Assembly: GCA_949358305.1 (NCBI GenBank)
Contig: OX442324.1
Span: 1,293,501-1,353,500 of the forward strand
Length of the DNA: 60,000 nucleotides
Source of the DNA: Strigamia acuminata
Taxonomy: Eukaryota; Arthropoda; Chilopoda; Geophilomorpha; Linotaeniidae
Direction of reading: 5' to 3'
Program-made: the position numbers and the translations under genes
Shown here: positions 41,605-52,596 of the stretch, piece by piece
How the letters are laid out: each line of letters begins with the position of its first letter
How positions within the stretch are numbered: position 1 is the first letter of the stretch
Notes under the pieces: model-generated
Told to the model about the DNA's origin: nothing
Databases searched by the model: none
What the model saw: the letters and a program-made list of their open reading frames with translations, nothing else

Positions 41605-42102
41605 TATATATTCTCATTTATAGGCGGTAGCGGATTTTTGATTTTTGAATTTTGAATTTTTTGATTGTTGAATTTTGGGTAAATTTTACGCGAAATTTTG
41701 GATTTTTATTTTTGGTTATTGGAATTATGGATATTACGGAATTTTAGGGTGATTTATTTTTATTTTGTTTATATTTTTTAATTTTTTGAACTGTGTATTT
41801 TTGGAATTTTGTTTACTTTTGTGTCAGATCCCCAATCTTTGGGGTGAGGGTAATTCTGTGAGTTTTGTATTCTGTATTTTGTATTTAGAGTTTTTGGTAC
41901 CTTTGCATTTTAATTGTGGAGTCATGTAGTTTCTTATTTTACTGTGTCTTATGTATTGAATTATGTTCAAGCATTTTGGGCTTTGTATACTCGCATTTTA
42001 TAGTTTGCATTATTGGTGATGGATTTTGGGGGATCTGTATGAGGATTAAGGGGTTTAGTTTTCGACTGGAACAACGGTGTTGTTTGGTCGAGGGGTGAGG
42101 GA
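41605..42102 (+). other. 3' untranslated region of giant Gypsy element
   Basis: T/A-rich, with many GAATTTT words. It ends in the purine tract GAGGGGTGAGGGA directly before the 3' LTR, the likely polypurine tract. No gene is seen. Confidence 0.6.
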
Positions 42103-43266
42103 TGTCGCGAGGTGGTTTGCTCCTGTGTTGTTTTTCCGGACGGTTGGAGGAAACCATAGGACAATGGAGTAACCATTGTGTTGATAATAAAAAGTTGATA
42201 ATGAGGTTGGTGATAAGGTGCGACATTAAATGAGAAAAGAATAAATATTACTTAATATTGAATATTGGTGGGTACCTGTGAAAACATGTTTTGTTTTTGT
42301 TTTATAAAACATTGGGGGTGAGGGGGAGGTGAGATTGGAGACTTGTGGTTGACATGGGAGCAGGGGGCGTTCACCCTCATCTAGAGTGGCCTTGTTTGTT
42401 GGAAGCTGATGAAGGTAGAAGACGTGCTGGAATCCGCATGCCCTAATACGGTGTATGGAAGGGTTGAGGGTGGATTTGTCTTTATTTTCCTTTGCGTCTT
42501 GTTATGTATTATGTGTAAAAATCCGTTTGATAATTATTTGGAAGCTGATTGTTGTTCTGAGGGGTGTGTTGATTTGGACTTGTATGGTTAATGTTTTATA
42601 AGATCTGTGTGTTTATAAGTTTGGGTTATATGAAAACTGTGCAAGGCCGATGAAGGACAAAAAACTTTTACACGTGGAGTGGGTGAATTGGAATGGCTTT
42701 ATTAACCTGGAAAATGAGAGTCGAGGCTACCATGGGGCTGGACTAATTGGAAGAGCCCCTGGCTGGGAATTAAAGTGAGGAAGTGCATGGCCAATTAGGG
42801 AAGTATGAAGCACGTTGGACTGAAGGGGGTGGAAAATTGGACTAGATGATCCACACGTTGGCAGGAGAGCAGAGAGTGCAGTGCTCCATTTTCATCTTGT
42901 AGACGGAGCCTTACCTTGTCCTCCCGGGAGCTTAAAAGGGCCGAAGCTGCCGTACATCAATCCACGGGGTCCGGTGACCACACTCTTCATTTGGTTCCAT
43001 TATCTGACCAGTCGTCTTTTCAAAGAACAAGGACCGCAGGCAACGCCAGCAGGAACACCTTGTCGTTACTTATTCTCATCTGATCAGGTCGTAACGTAGT
43101 TGTTTTGTTTTTTTCTTTTGTGTCGACTTGAGGCACCCTTCACCTTTCCCTCAGGGGATTTACGATTGTTTTGGTGTTATGTTGTTGTTTTTGTCTCTAA
43201 GCCTTTATTTTGGAGATTTATTGTTATTTTGGGACTAATTAATCATTTTTTGGGGGTTATTATTCC
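42103..43266 (+). repeat. 3' LTR of giant Gypsy element, with ~360-bp extra block
   Basis: 42103-42368 and 42730-43266 match the 5' LTR. The block 42369-42729 is absent from the 5' copy. It contains TATA-like TTTTATAAG near 42597. Either the 3' LTR gained it or the 5' LTR lost it. Confidence 0.75.
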
Positions 43267-43480
43267 TTATGCTCATTATTCATTCTGGGGTTTATCATTA
43301 GTTTGGGATTGTTTGTGTTACAGGGTTAATTGCCACTTGGGCGTTAGGTTTTTGTTGAACCGAGCAAGCCAGTCAGTTTGGATGAAATTGTCCAATTTGA
43401 CCGTCCTTTTAGTCACCGATGGAATCAAGCTCGGAGTCAGCCACCAAAGGTGAAATCGCCAGGAGAGGCGAAAGCGAAGT
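43267..43480 (+). other. Upstream coding-like remnant before the Ulp1 gene
   Basis: A plus-strand frame after a TAG near 43350 encodes DEIVQFDRPFSHRWNQAR and a Lys/Ser-rich end with stop at about 43480. It lies just before the protease frame and may be its N-terminal part, separated by a frameshift. An acceptor-like GTGTTACAG is at 43316-43324. Confidence 0.35.
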
Positions 43481-43522
43481 CATAAATTGACCCGACATAC
43501 TGAGGGAGCCGAAAAGAAGAAG

Positions 43523-44524
43523 ATGACTCCAAAGAGATTGCAAATAATTAGAAAACAAGCGAAGAGAACGGTTGATTGCAATGAACGTCGTTTAGGTGAG
43601 GTGGATGAAGAACATGGAAATTTGACAAAAGCAATTCTACCACTTCAACCAAAGGGCCAGGAAGGTAGAGCGACATATGAGGCGTACAAGGGGGAAGCGC
43701 AGAAATTGTTGGTTGCAAAAGCTAAAATTAAGAACAAGATCGAGAGGGCAAAGCAACTGGGAAAACGGACCGCGCTTTACGATCCGCATATCGAACTGCC
43801 ACCTCCTCCGAAAGATTACAAGGTTCGAATGGAAGAGAAGAAGGAAATCGAAGCCTTAAACATGTGGCCAGCCTTCTACTATGAGAGTCCATTTAAAGCA
43901 TTATATATTTCTAAAATTAGACCTCATATTGTGATACGCCGCCGAGAGATATTGGCACTTGGGACTCTGGTACCTGGGAAGGTGTCATGGGTCCATGACA
44001 CTATTGTGGATGTGTATTTAGGAATGCTTATGGAAAAATATTCACACGTCTATGCATTTCCTGTGTCGACAGTTGCGAAATTGATGTCGGATAAGGACAA
44101 ACCCGAAATATGGCGGTGGTACGCAGATCAGGTCGACCAACCGAAGAAAACCCACACCATCTGGTTTTTTCCAGTTCCTACTGAGGAACATTGGCTTATT
44201 TATGTCTATGACAAGAGCCGCCACCCGAACTGTGTTGGTTTTTATGATTCTTCCGCCGAGCCGACCACCGATCATTACCAATGGTGGCGCAATATCAAGC
44301 TCAACATGAGGGGTGCGGGTTATGCATTTACGAAGTATACGCATTGGTTTCCGCCGAAAGCTGCACAACTAGACGGCGATAGTTGTGGGCCAATGATACT
44401 GTATTTCGCCCGCCGCTACTTAGAGAATCGAGATCTAATGAAGTTGGCAGACGGCGTGAATCTCCGAACGAGAATTATCTACGAGATTAACCAAGGAAAG
44501 TTTGAACCTTTTGAGGAAATTTGA
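43523..44524 (+). CDS. Ulp1-type cysteine protease (peptidase family C48)
   Basis: The first ATG is at 43523 (MTPKRLQIIRKQAKR), and the open frame extends 12 codons further upstream without ATG. Residues ~1-110 are charged and helical. The C-terminal half has the C48 catalytic set in order: His in EEHWLIYVYD (about 44186), Asp in VGFYDSS (about 44245), Gln in AAQLDGDSCG (about 44366) and Cys in DSCGP (about 44383). Such enzymes cut SUMO or viral and transposon polyproteins. It is intact, 333 residues. A polypurine tract and LTR lie 380 bp downstream, which suggests an LTR-element accessory gene. A captured or host gene is the alternative. Confidence 0.75.
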   Translation: MTPKRLQIIRKQAKRTVDCNERRLGEVDEEHGNLTKAILPLQPKGQEGRATYEAYKGEAQKLLVAKAKIKNKIERAKQLGKRTALYDPHIELPPPPKDYKVRMEEKKEIEALNMWPAFYYESPFKALYISKIRPHIVIRRREILALGTLVPGKVSWVHDTIVDVYLGMLMEKYSHVYAFPVSTVAKLMSDKDKPEIWRWYADQVDQPKKTHTIWFFPVPTEEHWLIYVYDKSRHPNCVGFYDSSAEPTTDHYQWWRNIKLNMRGAGYAFTKYTHWFPPKAAQLDGDSCGPMILYFARRYLENRDLMKLADGVNLRTRIIYEINQGKFEPFEEI

Positions 44525-44903
44525 TTGTAAATTTTGTAGTTTTGGTTTTGGAATGATTTTCTTTTGATTACTATTATTATTATTTTGTATGATTTTCTTT
44601 TATTATTGGAGATGTTTTCTTTTGTGTTTATCAAATATTAATGTAACAGGTAAATGAAAATAGTTTGTTTTGATTTTGAAATTGTATTCATTAAGAGTAA
44701 TAATTTTCTTTTTTCTCTCCCCAAACATTAAACTAAAAGGGAGTGAGTTTAATTATAATGTTTTTAAAATTGAATTAAAAATTGTAAAACACTGAGCAAT
44801 GGTTTATAGAGACAAAAGTAAAACCGAACATTCCTTAAGAATGTCCGATTGTAAAAGAGATCTGTCTGGACCGAAATTTGTATTTTGGGGTCCAAAACAC
44901 AGC
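44525..44903 (+). other. Spacer between Ulp1 gene and LTR
   Basis: T-rich, with an ATT microsatellite at 44572-44586. No gene is seen. It would be the 3' untranslated region of the putative element. Confidence 0.4.
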
Positions 44904-44915
44904 AAAAAAGGGAGT
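44904..44915 (+). promoter_or_regulatory. Polypurine tract before an LTR
   Basis: AAAAAAGGGAG directly precedes the TGTCACGCG start of the next LTR, the standard 3' end arrangement. Confidence 0.6.
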
Positions 44916-45450
44916 TGTCACGCGTACGGACCGTCCAGAATGACAGGCGATCCGTAACGCGTAATTAGGAATAAGATTCGATTAATGTTGCTAAATTTCG
45001 GCCACAGATGGCGCTGGCGTTCGGAAAAACGTCACCGCCATGTGATAGGACCGATCAATTTGATTACGGGGGCGATAGGAGATTTCCTATAAAACTGCCG
45101 CTCATTCTCGACAGAGTTCTTCTCTCTTTTGTTTCAGGTCATGACAACACACACTCTTATAACTCAGTAACTGAATGTCGCCCATTAAAGGGAACGGCTG
45201 AAGGTTGCTGGGATTGAATTTGAATTTGATAAACATTGCAAAGTGTTAATTTGTTGTTTCCTATGTAAAATGTCAAGTGAATCCAATGATAACCAAATGC
45301 TAATTAGTGTCATGAGTAAATGTGTAAGAAGTTGTATAATTTAAAAGGAATTGAACAGACTTTGTCTGTCCAGTTAATAAAAGACTGAAGTTTGAATTTA
45401 AACCATTAAACTGACTCTATTCATTTCCCTCTTCCTCACTCTAAAATTCC
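44916..45450 (+). repeat. LTR downstream of the Ulp1 gene
   Basis: It starts TGTCACGCGTACGG. It has TATAAAA at about 45089 (CCTATAAAACTGCC) and AATAAA at about 45376, in the order U3-R-U5. The 3' end is uncertain, perhaps at CATAAACA near 45450. Copia B1 gag starts only about 100 bp later, so B1 has lost its own LTR or this LTR replaced it. Confidence 0.5.
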
Positions 45451-45549
45451 ATAAACAAATGTCACGTGGAAATCCATAAGAATCCAGGAACCCACGTAAC
45501 AGTATCGAGTGGGAAAACAAGTTTGAGTCTTTTACAATCGCGAATCACA

Positions 45550-46407
45550 ATGGAATCGGACAAGTTGGACAGAAAAGTCACACTACTGAACCGGACAAAT
45601 TACGACTGTTGGAAACAGCAGATTAACGTGCTGTTGATGCATCACGGATGCTGGGCATTCACCGACGGGACGGAAGAAGCTCTGGCACCGGGAGGATCTC
45701 GGCGTGATCGATCGGATTTCAAGCTACGACAAGGAAGGGCTTTCAGCTTGATATATTATTTGATTGAAGAACAATATCACGAGCTACTTAGTGGAATCGA
45801 CAATGCCAAGAAAGCGTGGGATACGCTCAAAGCTAACTTCGAACCAGTGTCGAGAGCGAGGACAATACGCCTACTAGACGAGTTCTTCAGTCTGAAATAC
45901 GACCCAACGACGGAGACGATCGGGGTCTTTGCGGCGAAAATACGTAATGCAGCGAAGAAACTCGCGGATGTGAAACATCAATTGGATAACTTATACCAGG
46001 CATTTCAATTGATTCGGTATCTGCCAATGGAATACCAGTCGATTGTCCAGAGCATTTATCGATGAAAGGATAAAGATTTCACATTAGAGAAGGTCGAGAC
46101 GGAATTAGTGGCCGAAGAAGGGCGACTTGCACAACAACGAAGGGATTCAGGCCAGGGGCCAATAATAGATGCTTTCAGCACGGGACAGAACAATTCAAAC
46201 ACAAAGAACAGTGATAACACGCCCAAATCCCAACAACAAGGAAATTATAGCCAAGACAATCGCGGTTTTCAAGGCGGACAAAAGGGCGGCAAATCGAATT
46301 ATCGTGGCGGCAAAAATTCGATGAATTTTCGCGGAAACACGACCGGATCATCAGGACGGGGGCCGTGTTTTCGATGCAACCAACCAGGACATTGGGCGAG
46401 AGATTGC
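45550..46407 (+). pseudogene. gag: Copia B1 gag, one in-frame stop, then Copia A3 insertion
   Basis: The ATG at 45550 (MESDKLDRKVTLLNRTNY) is chosen by alignment with B2. The Copia gag region contains MHHGCWAFTDGTEEALAPG and QLDNLYQAFQLIRYLP. A TGA at 46063-46065 stands where B2 has Trp. The same frame continues into a Gly/Asn-rich part and the CCHC knuckle CFRCNQPGHWARDC (46366-46407), which A3 interrupts at its last Cys. Confidence 0.85.
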
Positions 46408-46979
46408 TGTAGCAGAGGTGGAAACGAGCACGAAATGGTCGTGCAAAATAAAGGAAACGACGAGATATTAGCGGCAATGGCGGCGACCGACCCGGGCGCA
46501 CTTTGCCGCTATACGAAGCGACGTCTGCACGACGTGCACTGAAAAAGGCAGTAATAAATGCCGTAAAAGTAGTTTGCGCTTATAAGAGACGCGCAAACCA
46601 AACTAAACGTTTATAAAACAATGAAATTTAATGGAGAAAACAATAAACTTACAAATATATCCAGTTTTGGATGAGAAACATGATATGCGACTGTATGTCG
46701 CCATCTTGGAATTGGGAATACATAGATACGCCATCTGGCGTTAATAACTAACATTAATTATAAGTTAAATCGCTAGAAAGAGCAAGATACCTAATATTAA
46801 AGATAAATAAACAAGTGCATTATGCTTAACGCATATAAATACCGGAAATAACATAACAATAATACGAGAATAGCATAATATTACGAAATGTGATAAATAC
46901 CAAATGAAATAGTGGAAAACAATTGTGAATAATAATATTAGAACCCATATTGAAGTAAATTGTGTAAAACACATCAACA
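46408..46979 (-). repeat. 3' LTR of Copia A3
   Basis: The minus strand starts TGTTGATGTG at 46979 and ends CCTCTGCTACA at 46408, 572 bp, related to the A1 LTR. The flanking minus polypurine tract GTATGGAGGGGT is at 46991-46980. 46992-47221 is untranslated sequence. Confidence 0.9.
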
Positions 46980-47221
46980 AACCCCTCCATACTTCAAAAT
47001 GGGTTGAAGTACAATTAATAAATTAAATAGGGCACGGGATCTTTCGGTGTCTAATTAAAAAGAAAACAATAAATTTCGGAATTATCGTGTCGGGTACTAT
47101 CGTTAACATCACTTACTAAGCTGAGAATTCCCAATCTAACTACACGATAAAGCCTCAAATCCAGGAAAAATAACTAAGGATTGTCCGAAAAACGATGGGA
47201 AAATAAAGATGTCTTCATCGG

Positions 47222-47745
47222 TTACTGGCAGAAGATTCCCGCGGTGAGTGTTCGGAGACGCTCTGATCCGAGCCATTTGGTGAAAATATCTGCTACGTTC
47301 GTTTCACCGGGGACCTTCCGTAAATCGAAGCACTTTGCCAGATACCACTCCCGCAACCAGTGATATTTAACGCGAATGTGTTTAGTTTTCGCGTTCTCTA
47401 CGTCATTCGATGTAAATTGAATGGACGCCAAAGCATCCAAATAGACGAGAGGTCGAGACATGCGGTTTAGAAACGGGAGTTGAGAGAAGGCATGATCAAG
47501 CCAGTAGAGTTCCTTCACGCACTCGACGAGGGCGATGAACTCCGCTTCCATCGCCGAGCACGCGACGGAAGACTGCTTCTTGGCTGCCCACCCGATGGGG
47601 ACGTTGCCGATGTAGGTTATGAATCCCCCGAAGCTAAGAGATGTTTCGGTTTCGGAGGCCCAAGAAGCGTCGGTGTATGCCCATAACTGGCTTGTCGTAC
47701 ATCCGGATAATTCGATCGCGTAGTCGGCCGTATTCGACATAACGA
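47222..47745 (-). pseudogene. pol: Copia A3 RNase H, C-terminal part
   Basis: The minus strand encodes YAIELSGCTTSQLWAYTDAS, AMEAEFIALVECVKELYWL and the end TNVADIFTKWLGSERLR, aligning with A1 to the stop at 47222. It is separated from A3's RT by Copia B2 and by loss of about 245 bp (A1 equivalent 6442-6683). Confidence 0.85.
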
Positions 47746-49972
47746 AGAACTGCCGACATGGACAATTTGAAGATTATCTTTCTTGACAAGTTCTCTTATA
47801 AAATGGTATCGGATGTCTATATGATTAGTTTTTCTGTTTTCAACGCAAGACTTCGTAAAATCTACCGTTGAAATATTGTCGCACAAGACACGGTGAGAGA
47901 ACTTATCCGCCAATTCAGAAATAATTTCGTGTAGGACACGGACAATCCAAATGTAGTCCTTAACAGTCTCTGTAAGGGCCACATATTCAGCCTCCATTGT
48001 CGACAATGTTACATTCCGCTGTTTGAAAGTTCTCCAGTAAACAGGTGTGCTGCCCAGTGTTACTAGGGTTCCTCCAACGGAGATTCGGTCGTCCCTGTTG
48101 TTAGCATAGTCGGAATCGCTGTATCCGATAACTTCGATCCGATCATTTGGGAACAACATTAAACCGTAATTTTTCGTCGTTCTCAGATAGCTGAGTAGGT
48201 CCAATAATGCAGTCCAGTGATCCCATCCTGGGTTCAATTGAAATTGACTTAGGATATTGACTGCATATGTCAAGTCAGGTCTTGTCCTCGATGCGATGAA
48301 TGCCAAACATCCAAGCAAACTTCGATAAGGAATTGCTTCCATGATCCTAAATTCATCAATCGTGCTCGGACATTCCCGCTTCGTGAGGATAGTTGTCTTT
48401 GTCATTGGTTGGGATCGAATTTTTACAGAGTCCAAGTGGTTCTTGAATTTTAACAACACTTTGTTGACATACGATTTCTGATGAAGAACCATTTGTTGTT
48501 TGTAGGGATAAAATTCAACTCCCAAAAGCTTCTTAGTTTGTCCAAGGATGACCAGATCAAATTGTGTTCCGATCATGTTGAGTATGTTAATTGCGTCTGC
48601 ATGTTGTTTTCCAAAAACGACAATATCGTCGACGTAGACGATTAAATAGGCAATACTTCCATACTTATAGACGCAATTGCACCAGTTTACATGCTCTAGT
48701 CCCAATTTCAGTAAAGTCTCTTCCAGTTCTATGCCCCATTCTCTCCCTGATTGATGTAGTCCGTATATCGCTCGGAGGAGTCGGCAGACATAGTTTTCCT
48801 TTCCTTCAGAAATGAAACCTTTCGGCTGACTCATGTAGACTGTCTTGTGGAGTTTTGCGTAAAGATACGCACACTTGACGTCCGCCTGGATGTACGACCA
48901 CTTCAGCATGCAAACGAGCAACGTAAACATTAAGCGTACGATGGAAAAATCTACCACTGGCGAAAAGGTCTCCTCGTACGACTCGCCGTAGACTTGGGAA
49001 AAACCTTGCGCGACAAGCCTCGCTTTGTAGCGTGCGATTTCTCCTTCCTCGTTCTGTTTGGTGGTGTAAATCCACTTGCATCCCACGATTTTAGTGTTGG
49101 GTGGCGGTGGGACCAATTCCCAGACTTCACGTTCATGCATGGTGTCGATTTCATCGTTCATCGCCTGGCGCCATTCATTCTTTTGTGGTAGAGTCGCTAT
49201 CTCTTCGTACCGCACAGGTACGTAGACTTCTAGGTGATTAGCTTCAAAATCGATTGTCAAATCATCTAGGTCCATGTCGAAACGATCTGCCGTCGTATTG
49301 GATTTAGAAGGCTTTTTTTTCTTTTGTCCTCAAAAAGATGTTCAGGTACGCGAAGATTGTGCTCTGTGCAATAACGCTTCACGTCGGGTATCGAGCGTAA
49401 CTTGGGTTTGTCATATCCCTCGATCGTGTACTCGACATCCTTCTGTCCAGTTGGCCTGATCTTCTCTGTTTTCTTCCAAACTAGTGCAGGAATAGTTGGA
49501 ACTGGATTTAAAAGTCCTTGTCCGGGTTGTGGCAAAGTGTTTGGAAGTTTCACTCCTGGCAAATTATGTTGCAACTTCTCGTCTGGCAGTCTAAATTTCA
49601 ATTTGACTGGAGGTAATTCCAGTTCTGGATCTTCCTTTTTCTTAACTGGCACTGGCGGGGGTAGCGGCGGCCTCACGTCTTCATCGGAATAATATTGGCG
49701 ATCGTTGTCATTATCCAAATTGTCGTCTAAATTATCGATGTAAGTCGTGTACTTTTCTGGTAAGCCCAGCACGCCTTCAACTCCGCGCCTGCTTTCTACG
49801 AATTTCACGTCGCTGGTTTCGGTAACCTTCGAAAATTCCGGCAGCCATACTCGATATCCTTTCGTGATTCTCGAATATCCGAGCATAATGCCATGCAAAC
49901 TCTTGTTGTCGATTTTGCCATCTCGAATCCTTTTCTGCACAAAGCATAGACTTCCGAATTTTCTCAGGTGAC
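47746..49972 (-). pseudogene. pol: Copia B2 integrase end, linker, RT and partial RNase H
   Basis: The minus strand continues LRKFGSLCFVQKRIRDG, an Asp/Pro-rich linker, and a T-run (plus strand 49312-49321) that shifts the frame. RT has GCKWIYTTKQNEEGEIAR, an ADVKCAYLYAKL block and YVDD (about 48630). RNase H has GYSDSDYANN and STMEAEYVALTE. It stops matching at NLQIVHVG, where A3 sequence begins. Confidence 0.85.
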
Positions 49973-49977
49973 GTAAA

Positions 49978-50435
49978 TGATGAGGTAAAACGGTCCTGTG
50001 GCTCTCGGAAATCAGTGGAAACGCAATTACAAAGTGCGGTTAATTCGCAACACGCGACCGCCATCTTTATTCACCGTGAGAACATAAAACAGTGGTCTGG
50101 GTTGAGGCTATATAATCTCAACCCCGATTACAGATCAACAAGGAGAACAAATCTATTATCACAACTGAATAGATTTATTCTTTACAATAAAACATAGGCT
50201 AAAGTAATGGATAAACAATACCAAACATAACTAAAGTATCGTCGCTTAACAAGCAGACGACGGGAACGCACGTTATCAAGTCGACACAGCCAATTGCGGT
50301 ACAGAACAAGCTTATAGATAAAAATCAAATCAATTGGCTGACCATTCGTAACAATACAAGACAACGCGCTTGTTGTGCTTATTCGGAAATACACAACTGA
50401 TAAACTTATCGCAAATCGTTCATCGTAAATCAACA
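49978..50435 (-). repeat. Solo Copia-type LTR inside Copia B2 integrase
   Basis: 458 bp, TG...CA, flanked by GTAAA (49973-49977 and 50436-50440). Removing it with one GTAAA restores the integrase frame (KPSL to HLRKFGSLCF). The minus-strand start is TGTTGATTTACG, resembling other Copia LTRs here but not the same family as A, B2 or C. Confidence 0.8.
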
Positions 50436-52596
50436 GTAAAGACGGTTTCCGACCATAGTAAAGCTCCATCGGCGTCTTCTCCGAGCTGAGCTTTGCGATT
50501 CTGTTTCTCAAATAGTTGAACGTTAGAATAGCTTCGCCCCAAAATCAATGTTCCAAACCGGCATCGTAAACGAGCGCACGCATGCCGTTTGCTAACGTCT
50601 GGTTCAGTCTCTCGGAAACGCCGTTCTGGGCGGGCGTATACGCATTCGTCCTCTCATGGGCGATTCCTTGCTCTTCAAGGTATTGTCCGAACTTGTTGGA
50701 GCAAAACTCCATACCATTATCCGTGCGAATGGCTAAAATTGATTTTCCCAACAGTCTTTCTATCCGTTTCGCATGTTTTTGAAAAATCTCAAATACTTCG
50801 TCCTTCTTCTTCATTAAGTAGACTGTCGAATAACGAGAGAAGTCGTCCGTGATAGTTAAGAAGTATTTGTTTCCCGAGAGCGTTGGTGTGCTAAATGCTC
50901 CACACACATCCATATGCAACAACTGTAGTGGTTCTGTTGATCTTATCCCCGGTATCGACTTATGTGAGATTGCTTTCTTCTTTGCTAACGTGCAAACATC
51001 GCATTGCGTGATTGGGACATCGAGAATTGGTAATCTAATTACTGCTCCTCGCTTGCTCATCTCTTGTACGCTTGGAAAATAAATATGTCCCAGCCGCTCA
51101 TGCCAAAGTCTCGCTTCCTCTGGATTAGATCTGTTCTTTGTTGTGTTCTTTGTTAAATTAGTTGGCTCTTGTTTCTTCTGTTCGCCAACATTCGCTTTGT
51201 TGTTCGCTTTTTGCTTTAACTTCTCGAAGTCAGGTTTCTGGTCACTCAGTTTGATGTAATATAACCGATCCTTCTTCACGCCTTCCATCAACTGTCTCTT
51301 CCACTGAGGATCGTATATCTTAACCAGTCCTGAGCCAACAGCGACTTTGCATCGTGCCTCGTCAATGCATGGTCCCGACAACAAATTTCGCCTCAAATCT
51401 AGCGCATAATAAACCTTCTTTAGTGTGATCGGAATTGTCTCATTTCCGACCAAACTCATCACGCAGACGTCCCCGACGCCCTGGATTTGAATCAAAGTTT
51501 TCTTATCCGCCTGGCTTATTGTCCCCGTAGTTTCCTTGAAGTTAAAGAATTGGTTCCTGTCTTTACAGAAATGTCCAGTGGCCCCGGTGTCATAGATCCA
51601 AGAGCTGTTGGCTGCGCTGCACTGTAACATCTCTTCTTTGCTCAACTCGGTGAGAAAACCGACGTCGAACATATTCGTGTCCAATTCCTCGACAGTATTC
51701 GTGTTCTGGCTGCTGTTTGGTGCGAGCTGCGCCGTGCAGTCCCTCGCCCAATGTCCCGGCTGATTACATCGGAAACACGGCCCCCGTCCTGGTGATCCGG
51801 TTGTGTTTCCCCGAAAATTCCTTGTATTTTTGCCGCCTCTATAGTTCGATCGGCCACCTTTCTGTCCACCACCATATCCTCGATTGTTTTGGCCACTATT
51901 TCCCTGCTGCTGTTGAAATTTGGGCACACTGTCATTATTCTTTGTGTTGGAGTTGCTCGGCCCCGTAGTGAAAGCATCTATGATTGATCCTTGACCCGAA
52001 TCTCGCCTTTGCTGCGCGAGTCTCCCTTCTTCGGCGACCAACTCCGCTTCAACTTTCTCTAGTGTAAAATCCTTATCTTCCCATCGGTAAATACTCTGCA
52101 CAATTGACTGGTATTCTTGTGGCAGGTATCGGATTAGTTGAAATGCCTGATATAAATTGTCCAAATCGTGCTTGACGTCGGCTAGTCGCTTCGCCGCATT
52201 GCGTATCTTTGCCGCGAACACGCCGATCGTCTCCGTTGTTGGTTCGTACTTGAGGTTAAAGAATTCGTCCAGCAGAAGTATAATTCTCGCCCTCAAGACC
52301 GGTTCGAAGTTAGTTTTCAGCGTGTCCCACGCTGTTTTCGCATCTTCGGTCCCGCTGAGCAATTCGTGGTATTGCTCCTCAATGGCGTAGTAAATTAAGC
52401 TGAAAGCTCGCCCCTTACGCAGTTGATAGTCCGAGCGATCACGCCAAGATGCTCCCGGTGCCAGCGCTTCTTGTGTTCCGTCGGTGAAAGCCCAACATCC
52501 GTGATGCATCAACAGCACTTTGATTTGCTGTTTCCACGTATCATAGTTCGTTCTGTTCAAAAGTGTCACTTTCCTCTCTGGTTTTTCTGCACCCAT
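50436..52596 (-). pseudogene. gag-pol: Copia B2 gag, protease and integrase with one stop
   Basis: Start ATG at 52596 (MGAEKPERKVTLLNRTNY). Gag is followed by the knuckle CFRCNQPGHWARDC (about 51770), protease WIYDTGATGHFC (about 51600), integrase WHERLGHIYFPS...CDVCTLAKKK, MDVCGAF (about 50910), RTDNGMEF (about 50725) and VSERLNQT (about 50610). A TGA at 50547-50545 stands where Trp is expected (GLEH then FWGEAILTFN). The frame then continues to 50441, where a solo LTR interrupts it. Confidence 0.85.

Larger units (their letters stand above)
19110..43266 (+). mobile_element. Giant Ty3/Gypsy element with phlebovirus-like envelope gene
   Basis: Related LTRs (19110-19914 and 42103-43266) enclose gag-protease, RT-RNase H-integrase and env on the plus strand. 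An intact Copia C (26373-31112) is nested inside. Without it the element is about 19.4 kb, roughly twice the usual size, because about 8 kb of purine-rich sequence separates pol from env. Gag-pro is open, pol has at least three frame breaks and env has one stop. The LTRs differ by roughly 1 percent plus a ~360-bp indel. I see no matching flanks, so recombination between copies is possible. Confidence 0.75.

Noticed and set aside
46765-46980. 71-codon hydrophobic minus-strand frame, repeated at 58967-59248
   Set aside because: It lies in the Copia A3 LTR and is duplicated with it.
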